Below, in pieces: positions 16,157 to 23,147 of a stretch of 64,000 nucleotides of DNA. The stretch is from LMUY01 sp965198895 (GTDB taxonomy: Bacteria > Pseudomonadota > Alphaproteobacteria > Acetobacterales > Acetobacteraceae): NCBI GenBank assembly GCA_965198895.1, contig OZ240676.1:2542001-2606000 (forward strand), written 5' to 3'. Below the pieces are notes generated by a model that did no database searches, was not told the DNA's origin, and was given only the letters and a program-made list of their open reading frames with translations. How positions within the stretch are numbered: position 1 is the stretch's first letter; each line of letters opens with the position of its first letter. A program made the translations under genes and the position numbers.

Positions 16157-16411
16157 ATGACGGCAGACCAGCTCCGTTCGGCGCGATCATTGCTTCGCTG
16201 CTCGACCTATCAGCTTGCCGCCTGGAGTGGCGTCGATCAGCAGGTGATCGCCAATTTCGAGAGGACGGGACGAATGATGCGACCGATCTCTGCGTTGGCC
16301 GACCGCGACCGCCTCGGAGCCATTCGCACTGCGCTCGAGGCGGCCGGAGTCGAGTTTACCGGCGGCGAAGCACCGGGCGTGAGATTGCGGCCAGTGCGCA
16401 CGGAGGTCTGA
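16157..16411 (+). CDS. XRE-family HTH transcriptional regulator (short)
   Basis: 84 aa. The helix-turn-helix MTADQLRSARSLLRCS followed by TYQLAAWSGVDQQVIANFERTG matches small XRE regulators common in alphaproteobacteria, which continue IRTALEAAGVEF and end GVRLRP as here. The ATG at 16157 follows a G-run (GCGGGGGTG); a GTG at 16151 is an alternative. It is followed at 1 nt by a 41-aa membrane protein, then another small membrane protein, so it may regulate that small operon. Cys17 and Thr19 replace the more usual WSQ. Confidence 0.85.
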   Translation: MTADQLRSARSLLRCSTYQLAAWSGVDQQVIANFERTGRMMRPISALADRDRLGAIRTALEAAGVEFTGGEAPGVRLRPVRTEV

Positions 16412-16412
16412 C

Positions 16413-16538
16413 ATGCCGCTTCCATCCGGGTTCGACGGCTGGTGGAGGCGCTGGGGTGGCCGGGTTTTCCTCATTGTGCTGACCATCTCTGCCCTCGTCA
16501 GCGCCTGGCGGATGTGGAAGCATCCGGCGGTGTTTTGA
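16413..16538 (+). CDS. 41-aa single-span membrane protein
   Basis: Begins MPLPSGFDGWWRRWGGR, then one hydrophobic helix (VFLIVLTISALVSAW) and a short basic tail. GGAGG at 16402-16406 lies 6 nt before the ATG, a good ribosome binding site, and the start follows the stop of the XRE gene directly. Arg-rich flank before the helix suggests N-in topology. No family recognised; the Shine-Dalgarno sequence and tight spacing are the main evidence that it is translated. Confidence 0.6.
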   Translation: MPLPSGFDGWWRRWGGRVFLIVLTISALVSAWRMWKHPAVF

Positions 16539-16557
16539 GGCGAGCCGGGTCGATGCA

Positions 16558-16761
16558 GTGGTGAGAAGAATGGCTCGAGCAGTGCTACTTGGGATCGGCG
16601 CACTCGCCGTCGTGGCGGGCGTCATCTTCATCGGCCAAGGGTCCGGGTATTTCCCGTATCCAGCCAGCAGTTTCATGATCGATGAGAGCGTATGGATCTG
16701 GCGCGGCCTCGCGATCGCCGTCGCAGGCATGGTCGTGGTGGCGCTGTCCCAACGGGTCTGA
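16558..16761 (+). CDS. Small two-span membrane protein
   Basis: 67 aa from GTG 16558 (63 aa if from ATG 16570). Two hydrophobic helices, VLLGIGALAVVAGVIFIGQG and IWRGLAIAVAGMVVVALSQ, flank a GYFPYPASSFMIDES loop. The GIGxLxVxAGxxxIGQGxGYFP pattern is that of a short membrane protein found widely in proteobacteria, with no assigned function. It lies 19 nt after the 41-aa gene, so it is probably co-transcribed. A CCTCCCC/GGGGAGG hairpin follows the stop. Confidence 0.75.
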   Translation: MVRRMARAVLLGIGALAVVAGVIFIGQGSGYFPYPASSFMIDESVWIWRGLAIAVAGMVVVALSQRV

Positions 16762-16762
16762 T

Positions 16763-16782
16763 CCTCCCCTCCATCGGGGAGG
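16763..16782. repeat. Short hairpin CCTCCCC-N6-GGGGAGG
   Basis: Perfect 7-bp stem with a 6-nt loop directly after the stop of the small membrane protein. The same stem with a different loop occurs at 41851-41870, also just after a gene. There is no U-run, so a terminator role is possible but not shown. Confidence 0.55.
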
Positions 16783-16799
16783 TGAAGGCGAGGATGGCG

Positions 16800-18725
16800 T
16801 CAGCCTACGCCGAGCAACCGGGCATCTGCCAGGGCTTGGGCGTAGACTGGCCGCAACGCCTCTGCGGCGAGCTCCAGTGCCTCGCGATGGCGCCGCTCGC
16901 CGACGGACATGGCCCGCAACTGGGCGAGTCCGGCCGCCAGGTCCGCCTCGATCTTGGCCCGGCGTTGCTCCAGCATCCCGTCCATTGCGTGAACCTGGGC
17001 CGGGGCGACTTTGCGCGCATCGTCGAAGTGGAACGCGGCCTCGCAGGACTGCCGGAACGCCAGCAAGGCCGCGGCCGTTTTGGGTCCGAAGCCGGGCACC
17101 GCCTCGATCCGCGCCGCTTCCAGATCGGCCGCGGTCTCGATGCCGAAGCTCAGCAGGGCGGCAATCTTGGCGCGGCCGATGCCGGGCACCTTGGCGGTGG
17201 CGATCTCGAAGCCCTCCAGATGCGCCCGCAGCTGCTGGTGCCTGCGGTCGGCGCCGAGAGCGTGCATCTCCCGCGAGCGGCGTTCCGGCGTGGCGTCGTG
17301 TTCGCGCTTGAGGTCGTGGAGCTTCTGCCGGGTTGCGGCGAACCGCTTTGCCGGGCCAGGCACCCATTTGGCCTCGAGCTCCGCCCAGGATGCGTGTGCG
17401 TCCCGCAGGTTAGCGCGCGCTTCGGCCCGCTCCGGCCGGCGTTGCACCCACCAGAACCCGGCGGCGAGCGCGAGCACGGCGATCAGCGGCAGCGCACGGG
17501 CCCCGGCGGGGATGGCGGCCCAAACGACCAGGGCGCCGGCGAGCAAGGCGGTTGCGGCCAGTAGCCTGCCGTTGCGCAAGCGTCGCCGGGCTGCCAGCGC
17601 CCTCGGAGACGGTTCGGCCGACCCGGCGGGCGGGCGTTGCAGCGGTGGCAGTGGGCCCGGGTCCGGCACGGCCTGGATTTCCTGCCACAACAGAACGATC
17701 CCGCCGCCGTGCTGGCCGGCGACGAAAACCGCGGGGAACAGGGCGACGCCGCTGCGGGCCTCGATCTCGCACCACGGACACGATCCGGCGACGGGCGCGT
17801 ACCAATGCGCCGCATTCACCGGGCATTTCACCAGCGACGCACCGAGCGATGCCAGCGCCGTCGTCCACCGGTCGGCCGCAGGCCTGCCGCCGCGGATGGC
17901 GGACGGTGAGAACGCGGCTTCGAACAGGGCCTGCACATCGGCCGGCAAGGCCGACATCGGCAGGCTGCCGGGGGGCGGTGACATCTGGGTCCGCCCGGAC
18001 TCGGCGCTGTACGCGTAGCGGGATTCGGCGATCGCCTCGTCGATGCCCGGTGGCTCGCCGCGGCCGGCATACCGCCCGGCGAAGGGGTGCCGCCCCATGC
18101 ACAGCAACTGGAAGATGATCACCGCCAGCCCGAACGCATCGTGGTTCTGCGTGCGGGTCACGTCGCGGTAGCTGGCCAGCCCCTGCATCTCGGGCGGCTG
18201 ATGGGTGCTGACGCCCACGTCGCAATGCCAGGTGCGCCCGCCCCGGCTCACCTGCATGCTGTCGGTGTCGATGAAGCGGACCGTCGCATCGGTGGACACG
18301 AACAGGCTGTTCTGGTTCACGTCGCCCACCACCAGGCCGGCCGCGTGCACCACCCCGAAGGCGCGGGCCACGTTGCCGGCGGTGTGGACCAGGAACCGCC
18401 AGTCCGCCCTGGGAAACTGCCGCAACCGCAGCTTCGGCCCGTAGACCTGGAACACGGGGCGGTGGCCGGCCAGCTTGGGCATGGCGAACCCGGCCAACTC
18501 GCCGCCGGGCCGGTGCAGCGTGGCGGTCGGCCAGGCTGCGAGCCCGGTCAGCCGGTCGGTCGCCATCGCCACCATGGCGGCGATCTTGTCGGCTTTGGCG
18601 CGATCCTGGCGGGCCAGGTAGATCTTCGCCACGCTGCCGGGCCGGCCGGCGATGTCGTAGACGGCCCCCTCGCCGCCACGCGCGATTTCCGCACCCAGCG
18701 TCACGGGGCGGCCGGCGGCGTCCAC
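16800..18725 (-). CDS. TerK/YegI-like protein kinase with helix-hairpin-helix domain
   Basis: 641 aa from the GTG at 18725, 17 nt after the PP2C gene. Hanks-type kinase domain (1-300): Gly loop GGEGAVY (17-23), ATP Lys34 in VAKIY, catalytic-loop HAAGLVVGDVNQNS with Asp135 (Asn replaces the usual Lys), DTDS with Asp153 as the DFG equivalent. Next comes a possible zinc ribbon (CPVNAAHW...CPWC), two membrane helices (about 395-440), a charged coiled coil, and a double HhH DNA-binding-like module (VPGIGRAKIAALLSFGI and VPGFGPKTAAALLAF). Domain order matches E. coli YegI and the kinase of the TerY-P triad. It is the third gene of a vWA-PP2C-kinase operon. Confidence 0.88.
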   Translation of the reverse strand: MDAAGRPVTLGAEIARGGEGAVYDIAGRPGSVAKIYLARQDRAKADKIAAMVAMATDRLTGLAAWPTATLHRPGGELAGFAMPKLAGHRPVFQVYGPKLRLRQFPRADWRFLVHTAGNVARAFGVVHAAGLVVGDVNQNSLFVSTDATVRFIDTDSMQVSRGGRTWHCDVGVSTHQPPEMQGLASYRDVTRTQNHDAFGLAVIIFQLLCMGRHPFAGRYAGRGEPPGIDEAIAESRYAYSAESGRTQMSPPPGSLPMSALPADVQALFEAAFSPSAIRGGRPAADRWTTALASLGASLVKCPVNAAHWYAPVAGSCPWCEIEARSGVALFPAVFVAGQHGGGIVLLWQEIQAVPDPGPLPPLQRPPAGSAEPSPRALAARRRLRNGRLLAATALLAGALVVWAAIPAGARALPLIAVLALAAGFWWVQRRPERAEARANLRDAHASWAELEAKWVPGPAKRFAATRQKLHDLKREHDATPERRSREMHALGADRRHQQLRAHLEGFEIATAKVPGIGRAKIAALLSFGIETAADLEAARIEAVPGFGPKTAAALLAFRQSCEAAFHFDDARKVAPAQVHAMDGMLEQRRAKIEADLAAGLAQLRAMSVGERRHREALELAAEALRPVYAQALADARLLGVG

Positions 18726-18742
18726 GATGCGCGGCGGCGGAC

Positions 18743-19546
18743 TCAGGGTGCGGCCTCCGCCCGTGTCGCCACCACCAGCGTCTTGTCGTCGTCGGTGCGG
18801 CGGTTGACGTTGGCGGAATCCAGGTAGCTGGCCAGCACGTTGGACGGTCCGCCCGGCGGCTCGGTGCCCGCGAGCCAGTTCAGGATCGGCCGCACGCTGG
18901 GGGAGTGGACGGTGCGGCCGCGCATGTCGAGGATCAGCCGCTCGAGCCCATCCGAGAACATGACCAGTTCGCGGATCGGCGTGCGGGCGTCGTCGGTCTC
19001 GCGCCGGGTGAAGGCCAGCATCTGCCCGGCCTCCTCCATCGTGACGAAGAAGGTGGAGTTGGCGAATTCGCCGTGCTGCGGCCAGGTGATCCAGCGGTGC
19101 TCGTCGTCGTCGCGGCCGTCCGCCACCACGATCGCGCCGTCACCGATCTGCAGAAACGCGGCGGCGGCTGGCCCGATCACGGCGCCCAGGAAGGTGCACG
19201 CATAATCCCGCGCCGGCAGGCCTTCCACCTCGGCTATGGCGGCAATGTCGGCCTGCAGACTGGCGAGCCAGGTCCGGGCACAATCTTCATCGAGGAAGCC
19301 AAGGCCGGGCTGCTCACGGGCGCGTTCGCCAAAGACCCGCTGGAACGACTCCACCGCCAGCCGCGCACCTTGTTCGGACCGCGGCGCCGACCCGGCGCCG
19401 TCCGAGACGCTCGCCACCAGGACCTCGCTGCCGTCCGTGGCCTGCACCACGTCGCACCGCCCGGCATCCTGGCACGCCGCGCCGCGCCGCGCATGCGACG
19501 TCCCCGCCGCCGAGGCATAGGCGGTGCGCCAAGCCCGCAGGCTCAC
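18743..19546 (-). CDS. PP2C-family protein phosphatase (YegK/TerY-P type)
   Basis: 267 aa. The GTG start at 19546 overlaps the stop of the vWA gene (GTGA); the frame is open further upstream but only antisense to conserved sequence. PP2C metal-binding residues are visible: SVSDGAGSA (motif DGxG), IGDGAIVVADG, MFSDGLERL and the late TDDDKTLVV. It should dephosphorylate Ser/Thr residues, probably of the adjacent kinase or vWA protein. Length and divergence from stand-alone PP2Cs fit the phosphatase of vWA-PP2C-kinase triads. Confidence 0.87.
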   Translation of the reverse strand: MSLRAWRTAYASAAGTSHARRGAACQDAGRCDVVQATDGSEVLVASVSDGAGSAPRSEQGARLAVESFQRVFGERAREQPGLGFLDEDCARTWLASLQADIAAIAEVEGLPARDYACTFLGAVIGPAAAAFLQIGDGAIVVADGRDDDEHRWITWPQHGEFANSTFFVTMEEAGQMLAFTRRETDDARTPIRELVMFSDGLERLILDMRGRTVHSPSVRPILNWLAGTEPPGGPSNVLASYLDSANVNRRTDDDKTLVVATRAEAAP

Positions 19547-20220
19547 CCGACGCTGGACCAGCCCGAGGGTGGCGCCAGCGCGACCAGTTGCCCGGGCTGG
19601 GACCGGGCGACCCCGCCCAGGGAACTGGACAGCCAGGTGAACAGCTCCCGGAAGCTCAACCCACGCAGCTTGAGCGGGCCGCGCTCCGGGCTGCAGATCT
19701 GCGTCAGGGTCTGCATGTCCGCGCCCTCGACCCCGACCGCGAAGAAGCTGAAGGATTTGCGCGCCGGGTTGTCGCCTTCGCGCACCCGGGCGGCAGCGGT
19801 GCGCCAGGTGTCGGTGGGTGCGCCGTCGGTGATCAGGAACACCCAGGGGCGGTAATACGCGATGCCCGCCTCCTTGTAGGCGCGCTTGCGGGCGTCCAGC
19901 AGGTCCAGCCCCTGGTCGATCGCGGACCCCAGGGGGGTGTCGCCGTTCGCCTCCAGGATGGGCGGCACGAAGGCGTCGGCGGTCTGGAACTGGGTGTGGA
20001 CCCGCACCGGGCCGAAGGTGACGATGCCGACTTCGACGCGCTGCGTGGCCATGCCGTCGGCCATCAGTTCGGACTTGAAGGTCCGCAGGCCGTCGTTCAA
20101 CTGGTCGATCGGCTGGCCCTGCATGGACGTCGACGTGTCGAGCAGCAGCAAGCACGGGCAACGGGGCTCGGCGTTCTCCACGAACTCGGGATCGGCGAAC
20201 GGTAGCTGGTCGATGATCAT
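19543..20220 (-). CDS. vWA-domain protein (TerY/YegL-like)
   Basis: 225 aa, one von Willebrand factor A domain. The MIDAS metal site is complete: DTSTS at residues 28-32, GDTPLG near 92-97, and ITDGAPTD near 129-136. The sequence CPCLLLLDTSTSMQGQPIDQLNDGL is characteristic of TerY/YegL proteins. It is the first gene of the three-gene operon and overlaps the PP2C start by 4 nt. TerY-like proteins are thought to act as metal-dependent assembly partners in stress-response complexes; the specific role here is inferred. Confidence 0.92.
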   Translation of the reverse strand: MIIDQLPFADPEFVENAEPRCPCLLLLDTSTSMQGQPIDQLNDGLRTFKSELMADGMATQRVEVGIVTFGPVRVHTQFQTADAFVPPILEANGDTPLGSAIDQGLDLLDARKRAYKEAGIAYYRPWVFLITDGAPTDTWRTAAARVREGDNPARKSFSFFAVGVEGADMQTLTQICSPERGPLKLRGLSFRELFTWLSSSLGGVARSQPGQLVALAPPSGWSSVG

Positions 20221-20527
20221 GATAGCGCCTGTTTCATGCTGGGCGGCACTTTAGGTAAGTTCTACGAGCCGGCGTAGCGGCTTTTGCCGCGCGAACGGCG
20301 AAGATGCGAGCCCGCGCCGCCAGTTTCACTTCCAACCAGGCGCGCGACTCGCACGTGTCCGCTATGCGAGCGGACGATCTACGAGCGAACCGAAGCCAGG
20401 CGCATCTTGTGGATCGTGCTTTGACCGGATCGACCATGGCTCGGTGGATACGTCGGATTATGCGCGGTGCACCATCGCTCTGGACACCGATCGCCGGGCA
20501 ACCGCACGGGCATTTAGGGCAAAACTC
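20221..20527. other. 307-nt divergent intergenic region
   Basis: This gap separates the start of the vWA-PP2C-kinase operon (minus) from the SPFH gene (plus), so it must hold both promoters. A 9-bp direct repeat TCTACGAGC occurs at 20261-20269 and 20378-20386. I see no convincing sigma-70 boxes, no small gene and no strong hairpin. Confidence 0.5.
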
Positions 20528-21709
20528 ATGAAGTACAGGTTGCTTGCTTCTGCTGCCGTCCTTGCGGTGGCCGCGGCCGTTCGCGCCTTCGTCGAACCGC
20601 TTGCCACCATCGGCTCGGCCGAGACGGCGGGGCGCCAATTCGACAACAGCAACGCCGCCGCCGTGGCCTCCAGCGTCGGCCTGGGGTTCTTTCACGGCAC
20701 AGGCGCACTGATCACCCTGCTGACCCTGGCCGCGCTGTGCCTGATCTGGTGGAAGCCGGCCCGGCGCGCGCTGGTCCCGGCGGCTCTGGCCGTTCTCGGT
20801 GCGACCGCGATCGTGCCCAACCCGGCCCTCGCCTACTACGACACGGCCAACCGAGCCGAAGCCGTCACCATCATGCCGAACGAGTCGGCCTTCTGGATCC
20901 CGGACACGGGCGCCAACAAGGACACCCAGACCAACCTCGATTCCGAGGCCTACCTCGCGGCGAACAAGATCGCCCTGAAGCGCTTCGTCATCCCGCATGC
21001 CATCTTCCGCGACTCCGGTGGCGCGAACTGGTTCGACCGCGACTACTACGTGCCGACGGGCCGCATGATCATCGTCGACCGGGCACCCTATAATCGGGAG
21101 TGGGTGAGAGCGACGGACCGCGGCACCTCCGCCCGTGACGAAAGCTTCCCCTGCCAGACGAAGGACGGCCTCAACATCACGGCCGAAGTCAGTATCGCGG
21201 CGTCGGTGACGGACGAGAACTCGCCCAAATTCCTGCACTTCTTCGGGGTCAACAACCCGACGGGCGACCGCACGCAACCGGCGGTGATCTTCACCAGCGT
21301 CTATTACGGGCGCAGCCTGTCCCAGGTCATGGACGGCATCGGCCGCGGCCTGGTGCAGACGGCAGTGTGCCGCGAGATCGGCAGCCGAACCTTCGACCAG
21401 GCCAACAACGACTACAACGCCGTGATGGACGCCGTCCGGGTGCAGGCGGTGAAGTTCCTGAGCGACCGCGGGATCAGCGTCGACTTCATCGGCTGGGCCG
21501 GCACCTGGACGTTCGACCACGACGTGCAGCGCGCCGTGAACGACCGGTATGCCGGCGAGAAGGTGGCGCCCGTCCTGGCCACGCTGCAAGCCAAGGCGAT
21601 CGTGGATGCCCTGGAGGGTTGGGACAAACATCTGCCGGCAAGCCTGACCTTGCTCGGGGTCCCGCCCGATCTCGGCGCTGCACTCGCAACCATGGCACGC
21701 AGCAAGTAG
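20528..21709 (+). CDS. SPFH/Band 7-domain membrane protein
   Basis: 393 aa. Two or three hydrophobic segments in the first 105 residues (ASAAVLAVAAAVRAF, ALITLLTLAALCLIWW, LVPAALAVLGATAIV) anchor the protein. A soluble domain follows. Its core, KDGLNITAEVSIAASVTDENSPKFLHFF, then SLSQVMDGIGRGLVQTAVCREIGSRTFDQ and FLSDRGISVDFIGWAGTWTFD, has the layout of stomatin/prohibitin (SPFH) domains, ending in a helix ALQAKAIVDALEGWDKH. SPFH proteins scaffold membrane microdomains. It is divergent from the kinase module and followed after 8 nt by a DUF4174 gene. Confidence 0.75.
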   Translation: MKYRLLASAAVLAVAAAVRAFVEPLATIGSAETAGRQFDNSNAAAVASSVGLGFFHGTGALITLLTLAALCLIWWKPARRALVPAALAVLGATAIVPNPALAYYDTANRAEAVTIMPNESAFWIPDTGANKDTQTNLDSEAYLAANKIALKRFVIPHAIFRDSGGANWFDRDYYVPTGRMIIVDRAPYNREWVRATDRGTSARDESFPCQTKDGLNITAEVSIAASVTDENSPKFLHFFGVNNPTGDRTQPAVIFTSVYYGRSLSQVMDGIGRGLVQTAVCREIGSRTFDQANNDYNAVMDAVRVQAVKFLSDRGISVDFIGWAGTWTFDHDVQRAVNDRYAGEKVAPVLATLQAKAIVDALEGWDKHLPASLTLLGVPPDLGAALATMARSK

Positions 21710-21717
21710 GCTGCGTC

Positions 21718-22113
21718 ATGGGTCTCATCACCTGGGCGATCCCGTTCCTGATGCTGGCAATCGTCCCGGCCAGCGCCGCCCCGTCGGCCGACCCGGCGGA
21801 CTATTTGTGGAAGTCGAGGGTGCTGATCACCTTCGCCACCCACGCAGACGACCCGGCCCTTGCCGAGCAGACGCACACCGTGACCGCGGCACAGGCGGGT
21901 ATGGCCGAGCGCGATCTCGTGCTGCTTCGCCACATCGGCGACGACGACGCACTTCGCCGGCGTTACGGGGTTGCGGGCAAGGGGTTCGAGGTCCTGCTGA
22001 TCGGCAAGGATGGCGGCGTGAAGTTGCGCAGCGACCACCCGATTGCGGCTGCGGATTTGTTCCAGACGGTCGACGCGATGCCGATGCGCAAAGACGAACT
22101 AAGGCGCCAGTAG
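21718..22113 (+). CDS. DUF4174-domain secreted protein
   Basis: 131 aa. Signal peptide of about 20 residues (LITWAIPFLMLAIVPASA-A). The mature part fits DUF4174: LWKSRVLITFA, a central ERDLVLLRHIGDDDALRRRYGV, and FEVLLIGKDGGVKLRSDHPIAAADLFQTVDAMPMRKDE. The fold is thioredoxin-like, but no CxxC is present, so it is not a disulfide oxidoreductase. Eight nucleotides separate it from the SPFH gene, implying co-expression. Confidence 0.8.
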   Translation: MGLITWAIPFLMLAIVPASAAPSADPADYLWKSRVLITFATHADDPALAEQTHTVTAAQAGMAERDLVLLRHIGDDDALRRRYGVAGKGFEVLLIGKDGGVKLRSDHPIAAADLFQTVDAMPMRKDELRRQ

Positions 22114-22121
22114 CCGCCCGG

Positions 22122-22622
22122 TCACCAATGCCGCTTCCATCCCCGGCTATCGGCGAGGGTGCGGGTGTCCCGGTAGTCCGGCGCCGGCGCACCGCCGGGC
22201 TGCGCGCCGCCTAGGTAGTGATACAGGTCTTCGATCAACTCGCCCGACCGCGCATCGGCGGCCCAGGCGATGTTGGCGTAAACGAACGTCCGCATGGTCT
22301 GCCGCGTTTCGCAGAACGCGTTGACGGTGTCCGGCCGCACACCGCGAGAGGGTACGCGCTGGCCCATGATGGTCTTGGGCCGGATGATTCCCTCCCACAC
22401 TTCGCCGCTCGGCTCGTTGTAGCGGATCAGCAAGGCGGTGCCATGCACCGGAGCCTGCGCCCAATCGGCGCGCTCTCCGTCCAACAACACCGGCTCCAAT
22501 CGGCCACCGCTTGCCTTGGAACGCGCTCGTTGCGATGCGTGGCGAGATGATGCGGCCGCGATCAACGCTGCGCCGACCACTGTACTGACAGCGACCGGCA
22601 GGAACATCGGTTCGAAGATCAT
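22122..22622 (-). CDS. Membrane-anchored protein with WYL-like domain
   Basis: 166 aa. One N-terminal hydrophobic helix (FLPVAVSTVVGAALIAAAS) and a basic stretch precede a beta-rich domain: TALLIRYNEPSGEVWEGIIRP, then VNAFCETRQTMRTFVYANIAWAADARSGELIEDLYHYLGG. The order of an IRY strand, an R-I-x-P turn, a Y/F-C-x-x-R segment and an R-x-F strand resembles WYL ligand-sensing domains, but without the HTH that regulators carry. The resemblance is by eye and should be treated as tentative. It is convergent with the DUF4174 gene. Confidence 0.6.
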   Translation of the reverse strand: MIFEPMFLPVAVSTVVGAALIAAASSRHASQRARSKASGGRLEPVLLDGERADWAQAPVHGTALLIRYNEPSGEVWEGIIRPKTIMGQRVPSRGVRPDTVNAFCETRQTMRTFVYANIAWAADARSGELIEDLYHYLGGAQPGGAPAPDYRDTRTLADSRGWKRHW

Positions 22623-22740
22623 AGATCGGTCGAAAACATGGCAGCGACTCGTGCGCAGTTATCTTTCATTAACCCAACGGACACCGCCGCGCCACAAACC
22701 AATGCGTGAGGCTGATTTGGTAACATGTTGGCGTTGCCTG

Positions 22741-23094
22741 CTAATCTGCCTCGACGGCAACGATTCGGTATAGCATTTCGTCGCCGTCCAACCGTGAAAC
22801 CCGCACGATCTCACCCGGGCGGACGAGCTGGGCCGCGACGCTATACAATGGCTCGTCCTCATTGCCGAGGCCCCGCAAGGCCCAGCCATCCTCGATCTTG
22901 ACCAATTCCCCCGACCGCACCGGATGGCCGTCGCGCTCGCGGCTGGTGAGCCAGGGGACGGTGCCACCTTCCCAGGCCGCCGGGTCGAGCTGCCCCTGTT
23001 GCGTCAAGGTGACGCGCATGTGTATGCGGTCGCTGAGGTCTCCGTCGGGGTGACCCGGCCCGTGGGCCAGCACCATCGTCACCTTCACCATCAC
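22741..23094 (-). CDS. Hypothetical protein, 117 aa
   Basis: Begins MMVKVTMVLAHGPGHPDGD, with a second start three bases in. It is mostly beta strand by composition (RIHMRVTLTQQGQLD, LVKIEDGWALRGLGN, EMLYRIVAVEAD), acidic, and has no signal peptide or membrane helix. No family recognised. It sits between the WYL-like gene and kup on the same strand, 53 nt from kup; base composition is like its neighbours. Confidence 0.6.
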   Translation of the reverse strand: MMVKVTMVLAHGPGHPDGDLSDRIHMRVTLTQQGQLDPAAWEGGTVPWLTSRERDGHPVRSGELVKIEDGWALRGLGNEDEPLYSVAAQLVRPGEIVRVSRLDGDEMLYRIVAVEAD

Positions 23095-23147
23095 CCACCC
23101 CGTACGAAGCCACCTGAGTCAACGCAGGACGGGATACCGGCGTTGCC

